The position numbers and the translations under genes were made by a program. A model generated the notes under the pieces. That model had not been told where the DNA came from. It made no database searches and saw only the letters and a program-made list of their open reading frames with translations. From Paracoccus tegillarcae (lineage in GTDB: Bacteria > Pseudomonadota > Alphaproteobacteria > Rhodobacterales > Rhodobacteraceae), in NCBI RefSeq assembly GCF_002847305.1, contig NZ_CP025408.1, positions 1,316,001 through 1,380,000 on the forward strand: a stretch of 64,000 nucleotides of DNA, given 5' to 3'. This document shows, one piece after another, positions 50,156 through 58,675 of the stretch (position 1 is the first letter of the stretch; every line of letters starts with the position of its first letter).

Positions 50156-53100
50156 ATGGCAACATTGGTATTGGCTTCGGTCGGCGCCACGATTGGCGGC
50201 GGCTTCGGCGGCGCGATCCTCGGTTTCTCCGGCGCTGCCATCGGCGGCATGATCGGATCGACCATCGGCGCGGCCGTGGACAGCTGGATCGTCTCTTCGC
50301 TGGCCCCGGCCCAGCGCATCGAAGGTGCGCGGCTCGACAATCTGCGCATCACCGCCTCGACCGAAGGCGCGGTCATTCCGCGCGTCTTCGGCCGCATGCG
50401 AATCGGCGGCAATATCATCTGGGCCACCGACTTTCGCGAGGAGACACGGACCAGCCGGCAGGGCGGCGGCAAGGGCGGCGGGCCCAAGGTTGAGACCACC
50501 GAATATCTCTATTATGCGTCTTTCGCCGTGGCACTGGCCGAGGGCGAGATCACCGGCATCGGCCGCATCTGGGCCGATGGCAAGCCTTTGGACACATCCG
50601 GCCTCACCTGGCGCTGGTATCCGGGCAGCGAGACACAGGACCCGGACCCGTTCATCGCCGCCACGATGGGGACCAACGCGACGCCTGCGTATCGCGGCAC
50701 GGCCTATGTTGTCTTCGAGGATCTGCCGCTGAATGACTATGGCAATCGCCTGCCGCAGCTCTCCTTCGAGGTGTTCCGGCCCCTGGCCGATCTCGACACG
50801 GCCGAGGGGCTGACCCGTGCCGTGACCCTGATCCCGGCCTCGGGTGAGTTCACCTATGCCACCGAACCGGTGCGCAAGGGTGGCAGCGGGACCAGCTCCG
50901 CCGAGAACCTGAACGCCACGCCGGGCAGTCCCGACATGATCGTGGCGCTGGACCGGCTGCAGGCCATGGCGCCGAAAGTGGAAAGTGTCAGTCTAGTGGT
51001 GGCCTGGTTCGGCAACGATCTGCGCTGTGGGCATTGCACGATCCGGCCCGGCGTTGAGGTTGCCGAGAAGGCGAGCAGCCCAAAGACATGGTCCGTGAAT
51101 GGCGTCTCCCGTGCCGATGCCCATCTCGTCAGCCGCGATGATCAAGATCGTCCCGTCTATGGCGGCACACCGGCCGATTTCGCGGTGGTGCAGGCGATCC
51201 GGGAGATTAAGGCCCACGGGCTGCGCGTCACCTTCTATCCCTTCATTCTGATGGATGTGCCGCCAGGCAACGCGCTGCCGGATCCCTATTCGGACAACAC
51301 CACCGACATCGGCCAGCCCGCTTTCCCGTGGCGCGGGCGGATCACCTGTTCGCCTGCCGCTGGTCAGGCAGGGACTGTCGACGAGACGGGGTCGGCCGCA
51401 GATCAGGTTGATGCCTTCTTCGGTGCTGCCAGCGTGGGTGATTTCACCGTCACCGGCGACGAGGTCCGCTGGGCGGGCGATCCCGGCGATCATGGGCTGC
51501 GGCGCATGGTGCTGCATTATGCCCATCTCTGCGCGGCGGCTGGCGGCGTCGACATTTTTCTCATTGGCTCCGAGATGCGCGGGTTGACCACGATCCGCGC
51601 GGGTGCCGATACATATCCCGCCGTCACCGCCTTCCGCGCGCTGGCCGCCGATGTCCGCGCCATTCTCGGGCCCGGCACGAAGATCAGCTATGCCGCCGAT
51701 TGGTCGGAATATTTCAGCCATCAGCCCGACGATGGCAGCGGTGATGTGTTCTTCCATCTCGATCCGCTCTGGGCCGACCAGAACATCGATTTCATCGGCA
51801 TCGACAATTACCTGCCGCTCTCGGACTGGCGCGACGGATTCGATCATCTGGACGCCCAAGCTGGCTGGCCCGCCATCCATGACCGGGCCTATCTGCAATC
51901 GAATGTTTCGGGCGGTGAAGGCTTCGATTGGTTCTATGCCTCGGAGGCGGATCGGGCTGCGCAGGTCCGGACCCCCATCACCGACGGTGCCCATGGCAAG
52001 CCTTGGGTCTTCCGGCCCAAGGATTTGCGGTCGTGGTGGTCGAACCGGCATTTCGACAGGCCGGGTGGCATGGAATCCGCGGCACCGACGGCGTGGCTGC
52101 CCGAGTCAAAGCCGATCCGTTTCACCGAGCTTGGCTGCCCGGCCATCGACCGTGGCACCAACCAACCCAACGTCTTCTATGACCCCAAATCCTCGGAAAG
52201 CTTCGTGCCGTATTTTTCCCGCGGCTGGCGGGACGACGCGATCCAGCGCGCCTATCTGGAGGCGACATACCTGTTCTGGGGGAAGGCATCGAACAACCCG
52301 ACCTCATCGGAATATACCGGTCGCATGGTCGAGGTCGGCGAATGCGCGGCATGGACCTGGGATGCCCGGCCCTATCCGTTCTTTCCGGCGCTGGGCGGTG
52401 TCTGGACCGATGGCGCCAACTGGCGGCTGGGGCACTGGCTGACCGGGCGGCTGGGCGCGGTCTCGCTGGCAGCGCTTGTCCGCCATCTCTGCCTGCGCAC
52501 CGGGCTGCCGGAAGCCCGCATCGACGTTTCGGGTCTCTGGGGCGCCGCCGAGGGCTATGCGATCACAGCCCTTGAAAGTCCACGCGCCTCGATCACCACG
52601 CTGGCCCGGCATTTCGGCTTCGATGCGATCGAGAGCGAAGGCGTCATCCGATTTGTCATGCGCGGCCGGGCACCTGTCGCAACCATCAGCCATGAAGATC
52701 TGGTCGCGGCAGGCGATGGCGAGGCGATAGAACTGACACGGGCGCAGGAGACCGAACTGCCGCAGGCTCTCAAATGGCAGGTGGCCCGGGCCGACGAAGA
52801 CTATGACGCGGCACTGGTCGAAGCCGCGCGCATTACCGTCGACACCAGCCGCATCGCCTCCGAGAGTTTTCCGATGGCCGTGCCGCCCGAAGAGGCCGAG
52901 CGCCGCTGCCGCCGCGCATTGCAGGAAGCTTGGGCGGGTCGGGAAAGCGCGGTGTTTCGTGTTCCGCCCTCGCGGCTGGCGCTCGACCCGGCCGATGTCA
53001 TCGCGCTGGATCACGACGGACGCGCCCAACAATTCCGCCTGACCGCCATTGCCGATGCGGAAGCGCGCGGCATCGAAGCCGTGCGGCAGGACCGCGAGGC

Positions 53101-54118
53101 CTATGATCTGCCGCCCGGTGCCGAGCGACCCGCCACCCTGCCCCGCGCGGTGACGTTTGGGCCGCCGGAAGTTGTCATTCTCGACCTACCCCAACTGCGC
53201 GATGATATCCCGGCGCATCAGCCGCTGATCGCGGCCACGGCAAAACCATGGCCCGGCGCGCTGGCCGTGTATCGCAGCCCCGGCACAGACGGGTTCGAAC
53301 TGCTGACCACGGTGCGGCGCCGCGCAAACATGGGGCGTCTGGCCGCCGATCTCTGGCCCGGTCCGACCTCGCGCCTCGATCTGGGCAATGTCCTGATCCT
53401 CGATCTGATGAGTGGCCAGCTGGAGAGCGTCAGCGATCTGGCCCTGTTCGGCGGCGCCAATGCAATGGCAATCGAAACGGCACCGGGCCGCTGGGAGATC
53501 GTCCAGGCGGGACATGCCGAGTTGATCGCACCGGGGCGATACCGCCTGACCCGGCTGTTGCGCGGCCAGCGCGGCACGGAGCAGGCCATGGGCAACCCCA
53601 CTCCGGCCGGAGCGCGGGTCGTTCTGCTGAACGAGGCTCTGACCCCTCTGCCGATCCCGGAAGCCGATCTCGGCATCCCCTTCAACTGGCGCATCGGCCC
53701 CGCCCGCCATCCGGTCAGCAGCGAGACCTTCGCTGCCATCAGTTTCACGGCCGAGGGTGAAGGGCTGCAGCCGTTCTCGCCGGTGCATGTCGCCCAGCCC
53801 TGGCGCCACCCGCATAGCCCTGGCGATCTGACGCTCCGCTGGACGCGGCGATCCCGCAGCCTCGCTGGCGACAGTTGGCAGGGGATCGAAGTGCCGATGG
53901 CCGAAGAACTGGAAAGCTATGAGGTCCGGATCATGGATGGGCACGTCGTGAAGCGGACACTGACCAGCAATGCGCCTTCAGTCACCTACGGCGCCGCGCA
54001 ACAGACCGCCGATTGGGGCGCAGAACTGGCGCCGGGTGACAGCCTGACGATCCGCATCTGCCAGCTTTCAGCCCGCATCGGACGCGGCACCGCCATCACC
54101 ACCACGCTTTATCTCTGA
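50156..54118 (+). CDS. Megatron tail-tip/host-specificity protein, GTA gp15-like
   Basis: 1,320 residues. A hydrophobic glycine-rich N terminus (VGATIGGGFGGAILGFSGAAIGGMIGSTIGAAVD) is followed by RVFGRMRIGGNIIWATDF, and then a TIM-barrel-like part with IDNYLPLSDWRDGFDHLDAQ and WVFRPKDLRSWWSNRHFDRPGG. Further on are hub domains (MVEVGECAAWTWDARPYPFFP) and RYRLTRLLRGQRGTEQAMG near the end. It binds the host surface. All four GTA-like tip genes are in GTA order. Confidence 0.93.
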   Translation: MATLVLASVGATIGGGFGGAILGFSGAAIGGMIGSTIGAAVDSWIVSSLAPAQRIEGARLDNLRITASTEGAVIPRVFGRMRIGGNIIWATDFREETRTSRQGGGKGGGPKVETTEYLYYASFAVALAEGEITGIGRIWADGKPLDTSGLTWRWYPGSETQDPDPFIAATMGTNATPAYRGTAYVVFEDLPLNDYGNRLPQLSFEVFRPLADLDTAEGLTRAVTLIPASGEFTYATEPVRKGGSGTSSAENLNATPGSPDMIVALDRLQAMAPKVESVSLVVAWFGNDLRCGHCTIRPGVEVAEKASSPKTWSVNGVSRADAHLVSRDDQDRPVYGGTPADFAVVQAIREIKAHGLRVTFYPFILMDVPPGNALPDPYSDNTTDIGQPAFPWRGRITCSPAAGQAGTVDETGSAADQVDAFFGAASVGDFTVTGDEVRWAGDPGDHGLRRMVLHYAHLCAAAGGVDIFLIGSEMRGLTTIRAGADTYPAVTAFRALAADVRAILGPGTKISYAADWSEYFSHQPDDGSGDVFFHLDPLWADQNIDFIGIDNYLPLSDWRDGFDHLDAQAGWPAIHDRAYLQSNVSGGEGFDWFYASEADRAAQVRTPITDGAHGKPWVFRPKDLRSWWSNRHFDRPGGMESAAPTAWLPESKPIRFTELGCPAIDRGTNQPNVFYDPKSSESFVPYFSRGWRDDAIQRAYLEATYLFWGKASNNPTSSEYTGRMVEVGECAAWTWDARPYPFFPALGGVWTDGANWRLGHWLTGRLGAVSLAALVRHLCLRTGLPEARIDVSGLWGAAEGYAITALESPRASITTLARHFGFDAIESEGVIRFVMRGRAPVATISHEDLVAAGDGEAIELTRAQETELPQALKWQVARADEDYDAALVEAARITVDTSRIASESFPMAVPPEEAERRCRRALQEAWAGRESAVFRVPPSRLALDPADVIALDHDGRAQQFRLTAIADAEARGIEAVRQDREAYDLPPGAERPATLPRAVTFGPPEVVILDLPQLRDDIPAHQPLIAATAKPWPGALAVYRSPGTDGFELLTTVRRRANMGRLAADLWPGPTSRLDLGNVLILDLMSGQLESVSDLALFGGANAMAIETAPGRWEIVQAGHAELIAPGRYRLTRLLRGQRGTEQAMGNPTPAGARVVLLNEALTPLPIPEADLGIPFNWRIGPARHPVSSETFAAISFTAEGEGLQPFSPVHVAQPWRHPHSPGDLTLRWTRRSRSLAGDSWQGIEVPMAEELESYEVRIMDGHVVKRTLTSNAPSVTYGAAQQTADWGAELAPGDSLTIRICQLSARIGRGTAITTTLYL

Positions 54119-54136
54119 CGACCGGGAAACCCAAAA

Positions 54137-55213
54137 ATGTCCGACAGTACGACGAACCTGCTGCTGCCATATCTGATGGCGGCGCAGGCGCAGAAACACG
54201 TCACCCATAACGAGGCCCTGCGCCTGCTCGACGGGCTGGTGCAGCTCTCGGTCAAAAGCCAGGGTCTGACCGCGCCACCGGCAAGCCCCGCCGATGGCGA
54301 CCGTTATATCGTCGCCTCAGGCGCGACCGGCGGCTGGGCCGGATGGGATCTGACTGTCGCCCTCTGGGCCGATGGCGCCTGGCTGCGCCTGCCGCCGCGC
54401 GAGGGCTGGCGGGCATGGGTCGAGGATGAGGCGGTCCTGCTGGTCCGGAATGGCACGGGCTGGGAGCCGGTGATCCCGAGCGCACTCGACGATCTGACCC
54501 GCCTCGGCATCGGCATGGCGGCCAGCGCCGGTTCCCCCTTTTCGGCCAAGCTGAACAGCGCACTTTGGACCGCGCTCTATGCGGCCGACGGCGGCAGCGG
54601 CGATCTGACCCAGACTTTGAACCGCGAAACGAATACGGACGATGCCGGGCTGATCCTGCAGACCGGGTTTTCGACCCGGGCGCTGATCGGGATGTTCGGC
54701 ACGGACCGGCTGCGGATTACCGTCTCGCCCGATGGCAGCAGTTTCCGCGATGCGCTGGGTATCGATCCGGCGACGGGCATCGTGGATCAGCCGAACCTGC
54801 CGCGCTTCAAGGCTTATACGAATTACGACAATTACGTCGCCACCGACAGCTGGGCGACGCTCGGCATCAACGTGGCTGAATACAATGATCAGGGCTGCTT
54901 TGACGCGGGCACCAATCTTTTCGTCGCGCCGGTCGCGGGCACATACCTCTTCGGCGCGTCCCTTCTCTACAAGGTCAATGCCAATACCAGCGCCCGGATG
55001 CGCGGGCGGCTGGTGCTGAACGGAGCCACGGAAATCCGGGGATCGTTCGGCGAGATATCCGGGGCGCATGTGTCCGAGGCGACCGCCCTCTGGCTGCAGA
55101 CCGTGGCTAGTCTCAATGCAGGCGACACCGTCGCACTGCAGGGCACATTCCGGGCGGCGGATGGATATTTCGCGGCGGATCACACCACCTTCTGGGGAGC
55201 GAAGATCGGATGA
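54137..55213 (+). CDS. Tail fibre-like protein: DUF2793 plus C1q-like tip
   Basis: 358 residues. The start STTNLLLPYLMAAQAQKHVTHNEALRLLDGLVQLSV is DUF2793. The last 130 residues (FKAYTNYDNYVATDSWATLGINVAEYNDQGCFDAGTNLFVAPVAGTYLFGASLLYKV... DHTTFWGAKIG) have the C1q/TNF-like jelly-roll pattern, a trimeric receptor-binding fold. It probably recognises the host. Confidence 0.82.
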   Translation: MSDSTTNLLLPYLMAAQAQKHVTHNEALRLLDGLVQLSVKSQGLTAPPASPADGDRYIVASGATGGWAGWDLTVALWADGAWLRLPPREGWRAWVEDEAVLLVRNGTGWEPVIPSALDDLTRLGIGMAASAGSPFSAKLNSALWTALYAADGGSGDLTQTLNRETNTDDAGLILQTGFSTRALIGMFGTDRLRITVSPDGSSFRDALGIDPATGIVDQPNLPRFKAYTNYDNYVATDSWATLGINVAEYNDQGCFDAGTNLFVAPVAGTYLFGASLLYKVNANTSARMRGRLVLNGATEIRGSFGEISGAHVSEATALWLQTVASLNAGDTVALQGTFRAADGYFAADHTTFWGAKIG

Positions 55214-55497
55214 CACCCAAACGTCTCGAGGACATGCTGCAGATGAGCGAGAGCGAATTCGAGGAACTGCTGGCAAGGGCTGCGCAGGAAGGCGCGAGGC
55301 GTGCGCTGGCCGATGCCGGGCTGGACGGCAAGGAAGCCGCCCTCGATATCCGCGATCTGCGGGCACTCCTGGAGGGCATCCGCCTGATGCGCCGCACCGC
55401 TGCCCAAACAATCATCCGCATGCTGACCACAGGCCTGATCCTGACCCTGCTGGCCGGGATCGCCCTGAAGCTGAAACTCTTCGGCGAGGGCGGCTGA
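55210..55497 (+). CDS. DUF6127 small membrane protein
   Basis: 95 residues, overlapping the previous stop by four bases. A helical first half (FEELLARAAQEGARRALADAGL, then RDLRALLEGIRLMRRTAAQTIIRM) is followed by one membrane segment (LTTGLILTLLAGIALKLKLF). It fits DUF6127, found next to tail-fibre genes. Role unknown; holin-like function is possible given the lysis genes downstream. Confidence 0.7.
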   Translation: MTPKRLEDMLQMSESEFEELLARAAQEGARRALADAGLDGKEAALDIRDLRALLEGIRLMRRTAAQTIIRMLTTGLILTLLAGIALKLKLFGEGG

Positions 55498-55546
55498 CGC
55501 GCTGGGCGGCAATCACCGCCGACCCCAACAGATCCATCACCCCATG

Positions 55547-55571
55547 GCCCGCCTCCCCGGCGGGCTTTTTT
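55547..55571 (+). terminator. Rho-independent terminator after the tail operon
   Basis: GCCCGCC-TCCCC-GGCGGGC followed by six T. It ends the structural transcript 50 bases after the DUF6127 stop and lies just before the endolysin gene. Confidence 0.8.
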
Positions 55572-55589
55572 CGTACCCGGAGGATCCTC

Positions 55590-56264
55590 ATGACCACCCG
55601 TTTCTACCACCACTGGCGCGACGTGCCGAAAGACAGCTGGCGCTGGCCGAATTTCTCGCCTGCCGAGATCGCCTGTCGCGGCACCGGCGCGATCCTGATC
55701 GTTGAGGCGGCCCTCGACCAGCTGCAGGCTTTGCGCAGCCGTCTCGGCAAGCCGCTGATCGTGAACTCCGCCTATCGCAGCCCGGAACATAACCGGCGCG
55801 TCGGCGGCGCCAAACATTCGAAGCATCTGGAAGGCGCGGCCTTCGACATCTCCATGGCCAATCACGATCCGGCCAGCTTCGAAAAGGCCGCGCGGGCGGT
55901 GGGTTTCCTGGGCTTCGGCACCTATCCCCGATCCGGCTTCATGCATATCGATCTCGGCCCCACCCGGCGCTGGGGTGAGCCCTTTCCAGCCCGCGCCATC
56001 CCCTTCGCCGGGGATCAGCCGCCTGCGCGGGAACATCTGGCGGACAGCCGCACGATGAAGGGGAGCGGCGCGGCCGGAATTGCAACGGTCGGCGCGGCGG
56101 GCATCGAGATCGCCCAAGACACGCTGAGCGATGCGCAATCGGCCATCCAGCCGCTGATCCCCTATCTCGACACATTGCGCTGGGCCTTCATCGCCCTGGC
56201 GCTGGCCGGGATCGGCCTGACCGTCTGGGCCCGGCTGGATGACTGGAACCGGGGGCGGCGGTGA
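55590..56264 (+). CDS. Endolysin, peptidase M15-type with C-terminal membrane segment
   Basis: 224 residues from ATG 55590 behind GGAGGA. The M15A pattern is LGKPLIVNSAYRSPEHNRRVGGAKHSKHLEGAAFDI (zinc His and Asp) and GFMHIDLGPTRRWG (third zinc ligand). A C-terminal hydrophobic helix (WAFIALALAGIGLTVWARL) would tether it. It cuts peptide bonds in the cell wall for lysis. Confidence 0.88.
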   Translation: MTTRFYHHWRDVPKDSWRWPNFSPAEIACRGTGAILIVEAALDQLQALRSRLGKPLIVNSAYRSPEHNRRVGGAKHSKHLEGAAFDISMANHDPASFEKAARAVGFLGFGTYPRSGFMHIDLGPTRRWGEPFPARAIPFAGDQPPAREHLADSRTMKGSGAAGIATVGAAGIEIAQDTLSDAQSAIQPLIPYLDTLRWAFIALALAGIGLTVWARLDDWNRGRR

Positions 56265-56515
56265 TGGGCGCCCTCGCTGCGCTGATGGCGTCGCCGTGGA
56301 CGCGACGGCTGATCGTCTGGATCGCGCTGATCGGCGCGGTCCTTCTTTTTCTCCTCAACCTGCGGCGGGCGGGTGAAACCGCCGGTCGCCACGCCGAACG
56401 TCTGAACCAGATGGAGCGCCAGAATGACATCCAACGCCGTATGCTGGAGGCATCCAGCAACCGCCCTCGTGATCGCGATGATCTCGCTGACCGCCTGCGC
56501 GACGGGCGGTTCTGA
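56264..56515 (+). CDS. Inner-membrane spanin-like protein (Rz-like)
   Basis: 83 residues starting at ATG 56264 within the endolysin stop. One N-terminal membrane segment (LIVWIALIGAVLLFLLNL) and a charged coiled-coil-like C-terminal part (GRHAERLNQMERQNDIQRRMLEASSNRPRDRDDLADRLRDG). Layout and location fit an i-spanin. Confidence 0.75.
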   Translation: MGALAALMASPWTRRLIVWIALIGAVLLFLLNLRRAGETAGRHAERLNQMERQNDIQRRMLEASSNRPRDRDDLADRLRDGRF

Positions 56516-56675
56516 TCCGGGCGGCGCGGTCTGTCCGCCGGTCGTCGCTTACGATCAGGCGATGCGGGACCGGGCGGCGGCAGAGCTGGAGGCGCTGCCC
56601 GAGAATGCTGTGCTGGTCCGGATGATGGCGGATTATGCCGTCATGCGGGCGCAGGCGCGGGTGTGCGCTTCATAG
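56424..56675 (+). CDS. Outer-membrane spanin lipoprotein (Rz1-like)
   Basis: 83 residues in another frame, starting inside the Rz-like gene. Lipobox SLTAC (Cys near 25) predicts an acylated outer-membrane protein, and the mature part is short and helical (DRAAAELEALPENAVLVRMMADYAVMRAQ). Out-of-frame overlap with the i-spanin is the classical Rz/Rz1 layout. Together they fuse inner and outer membranes at lysis. Confidence 0.75.
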   Translation: MTSNAVCWRHPATALVIAMISLTACATGGSDPGGAVCPPVVAYDQAMRDRAAAELEALPENAVLVRMMADYAVMRAQARVCAS

Positions 56676-56685
56676 GGTGTATAGG

Positions 56686-56709
56686 CCGGGTGGGTTCTGA
56701 CCCGCCCGG
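56686..56709 (+). terminator. Hairpin after lysis genes
   Basis: CCGGGTGGGT-TCTG-ACCCGCCCGG forms a ten-pair stem with one G-T pair but no U-run. It may end the lysis transcript or mark the phage boundary. Confidence 0.4.
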
Positions 56710-56727
56710 TACGGCCATGATTTGACG

Positions 56728-56931
56728 ATGTCAAAAAGCGGCAGGGGTTCGCTGCTCGGGGACCGTCGCACAGGAGGGCCGAGCCTGTCGCGCGTGGAAA
56801 TGGGCACAATTGTGCACCTGGCGCGCGTGGAAGACCGCGCGATCAAGCATGTGAGCTGCCGCCTGACCTACGTCCCGGACGGCCCAAGTCAAGTCACAAC
56901 CGCCCTGGATACCCCGTTTGTTCTTGATTAA
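56728..56931 (+). CDS. Possible 67-residue protein
   Basis: An open frame from ATG 56728 (SKSGRGSLLGDRRTGG... MGTIVHLARVEDRAIKHVSCRLTYVPDG). No ribosome-binding sequence and no family. It fills the gap between the prophage and the restriction-modification genes and overlaps a palindrome at 56804. Coding is doubtful. Confidence 0.25.
   Translation: MSKSGRGSLLGDRRTGGPSLSRVEMGTIVHLARVEDRAIKHVSCRLTYVPDGPSQVTTALDTPFVLD
56804..56815. promoter_or_regulatory. Palindrome GCACAATTGTGC
   Basis: A perfect 12-base palindrome 170 bases before the methyltransferase. Its ACAATTGT core resembles operators used by the SsoII/Ecl18kI type of methyltransferase to regulate their own genes. Candidate autoregulatory site. 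Confidence 0.35.
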
Positions 56932-56955
56932 GGTGGATCATGTAGACATTGTGTC
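56924..56955 (+). promoter_or_regulatory. Candidate promoter with dyad upstream of the methyltransferase
   Basis: TTGATT (56924-56929) is a possible -35, and the weak -10 (CATTGT, 56947) lies inside the dyad GACA-TTG-TGTC (56945-56955), 30 bases upstream of the ATG. A methyltransferase with an N-terminal HTH binding here could repress itself. Confidence 0.35.
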
Positions 56956-56984
56956 AGAAAAATTCCCAGAGAGGACAGAGGGAC

Positions 56985-58211
56985 ATGCAGGCTGATTTTT
57001 CCACGCTCCTGGCGCAGGCCGGATACACTGTTCCTGAAGCAGCTCGTGTCCTCGGCTATTCGGAAGGCCACATCTATCGCTGGAAGCGCGGCGAGGAAAT
57101 CCCCCGCGAGAGCGTGATCCGCCTGCTGAACATGGAAATTGACCGGAGGCGCGATGCCGGTGACGCTGACAAGGCCTTTACTTTCATCGACCTCTTTGCG
57201 GGAATCGGCGGACTGAGGCGGGCAATGGAGAGCGCTGGCGGGCGCTGTATCTTCACCTCGGAATGGGACAAATACGCCCAGCAGACCTATATGGCCAACT
57301 TTCCCGACAACCGTCTTCCGGTTGGCGATATCCGTGAGGTCAACGCAGAGGACATTCCCGCGCATGATGTGCTGGTCGCGGGTTTTCCCTGCCAGCCCTT
57401 CTCGATTGCGGGCGTTTCCAAGAAGAACGCACTCGGCCGCGCGCATGGTTTTGACGATGAAACTCAGGGAACGCTGTTCTTTGACGTGCTGCGCATCCTG
57501 ATGCACCATCGCCCTGCGGCCTTTATGCTTGAAAACGTCAAGAACCTGAAAAGCCATGACAAGGGCCGCACGTTCGAAGTCATACGGCGCAAGCTGACGG
57601 AAGAACTTGGTTACACGCTGGAGACCCGGATTATCGACGCCGGACATTTCGTGCCGCAGCACCGCGAACGTATCGTCATGGTAGGGTTTCGCGAGCCCAC
57701 GGGGTTCAGCTTCGATAACGTGCAGTTACCAGCCTACGGCGCCAAGCGTATGCGCCATATCCTGCATCCCGAAGACGGCACCGAACGCTCCGAGGGGCAT
57801 TTCACCGAAGGACCAGATGCCGTGGTCAGCGGGAAATATACCCTGACTGATAAGCTCTGGGCCTATCTGCAAGGCTATGCCCAAAAACACAAGGCCAAGG
57901 GGAACGGCTTCGGCTTTGGCATGGTGGATGGCGACAGCATTTCGCGCACGCTTTCGGCGCGCTATTACAAAGATGGTTCGGAAATTCTGGTGAGCCGCGG
58001 CGCAGGCAACAATCCGCGCCGGCTGACGCCGCGCGAATGCGCGCGACTGATGGGCTATCCGGATGACTTCCGGATCCCCGTCTCGGACACCCAAGCCTAC
58101 AAGCAGTTCGGAAATTCGGTGGCAGTGCCGGTTTTTGCCGAGGTCGCGCGGGTCATGGCCCCTCATATCCTGGCAGTCGCTGGAGCCGAGCCCCTCAGAA
58201 AAGTTGGCTGA
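56985..58211 (+). CDS. dcm: DNA cytosine-5 methyltransferase of EcoRII-like R-M system
   Basis: 408 residues from ATG 56985. An N-terminal HTH (YTVPEAARVLGYSEGHIYRWKRGEEIPRESVIRLL) precedes motif I FIDLFAGIGGLRRAM, motif IV GFPCQPFSIAG (catalytic Cys), motif VI MLENVKNL and motif X FGNSVAVPVFAEVA. M.EcoRII-like enzymes use the HTH for autoregulation. Vsr and the restriction enzyme follow on the same strand. Target probably CCWGG-like, inferred from the restriction partner. Confidence 0.92.
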   Translation: MQADFSTLLAQAGYTVPEAARVLGYSEGHIYRWKRGEEIPRESVIRLLNMEIDRRRDAGDADKAFTFIDLFAGIGGLRRAMESAGGRCIFTSEWDKYAQQTYMANFPDNRLPVGDIREVNAEDIPAHDVLVAGFPCQPFSIAGVSKKNALGRAHGFDDETQGTLFFDVLRILMHHRPAAFMLENVKNLKSHDKGRTFEVIRRKLTEELGYTLETRIIDAGHFVPQHRERIVMVGFREPTGFSFDNVQLPAYGAKRMRHILHPEDGTERSEGHFTEGPDAVVSGKYTLTDKLWAYLQGYAQKHKAKGNGFGFGMVDGDSISRTLSARYYKDGSEILVSRGAGNNPRRLTPRECARLMGYPDDFRIPVSDTQAYKQFGNSVAVPVFAEVARVMAPHILAVAGAEPLRKVG

Positions 58212-58674
58212 CGTTCACGACAGCAAAACCCGGAGCCGCAATATGGCGGCAATCCGGAGAGCAGATACCAAACCGGAGATGCTGATCCGGCGCGGGCTCC
58301 ACGCGCGCGGGTTTCGCTACCGTCTGCATGACCGGCAGCTGCCCGGCAGGCCCGACCTTACTCTGTCGAAGCATAATGCCGCGATCTTCGTGAATGGGTG
58401 CTTCTGGCACGGTCATGACTGCACGATGTTCCGCTGGCCGACAACACGGCAGGAATTCTGGCGCGACAAGATCACCGGCAACATGGAGCGGGACGTCCGC
58501 AATATCGCAGCACTGCTTTCGTCGGGCTGGCGCGTCGCCCTGATCTGGGAATGCGCTCTGAAGGGACGCGGTAAATTGCCGCCCGAGGCCGTGATTGACT
58601 CCCTGATCGATTGGCTATGTTCTGCAGACAAGAGGCTGGCACTCGAAGGCCTGACAGCAGACACAGGCGGTTGA
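58204..58674 (+). CDS. vsr: Very short patch repair endonuclease (Vsr)
   Basis: 156 residues with TTG start at 58204, where the conserved text begins (ADVHDSKTRSRNMAAIRRADTKPEMLIRRGLHARGFRYRLH). LPGRPDLTL (active-site Asp) and FVNGCFWHGHDC (zinc-binding Cys/His) are present. Vsr nicks T-G mismatches arising from deamination of methylated cytosine. It overlaps dcm by eight bases, as in many R-M loci. Confidence 0.9.
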   Translation: MADVHDSKTRSRNMAAIRRADTKPEMLIRRGLHARGFRYRLHDRQLPGRPDLTLSKHNAAIFVNGCFWHGHDCTMFRWPTTRQEFWRDKITGNMERDVRNIAALLSSGWRVALIWECALKGRGKLPPEAVIDSLIDWLCSADKRLALEGLTADTGG

Positions 58675-58675
58675 G

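Noticed and set aside
24500-56990. Exact prophage att sites
   Set aside because: I compared the stretch before the integrase with that after the spanins and saw no repeat long enough to call; the boundaries remain open.
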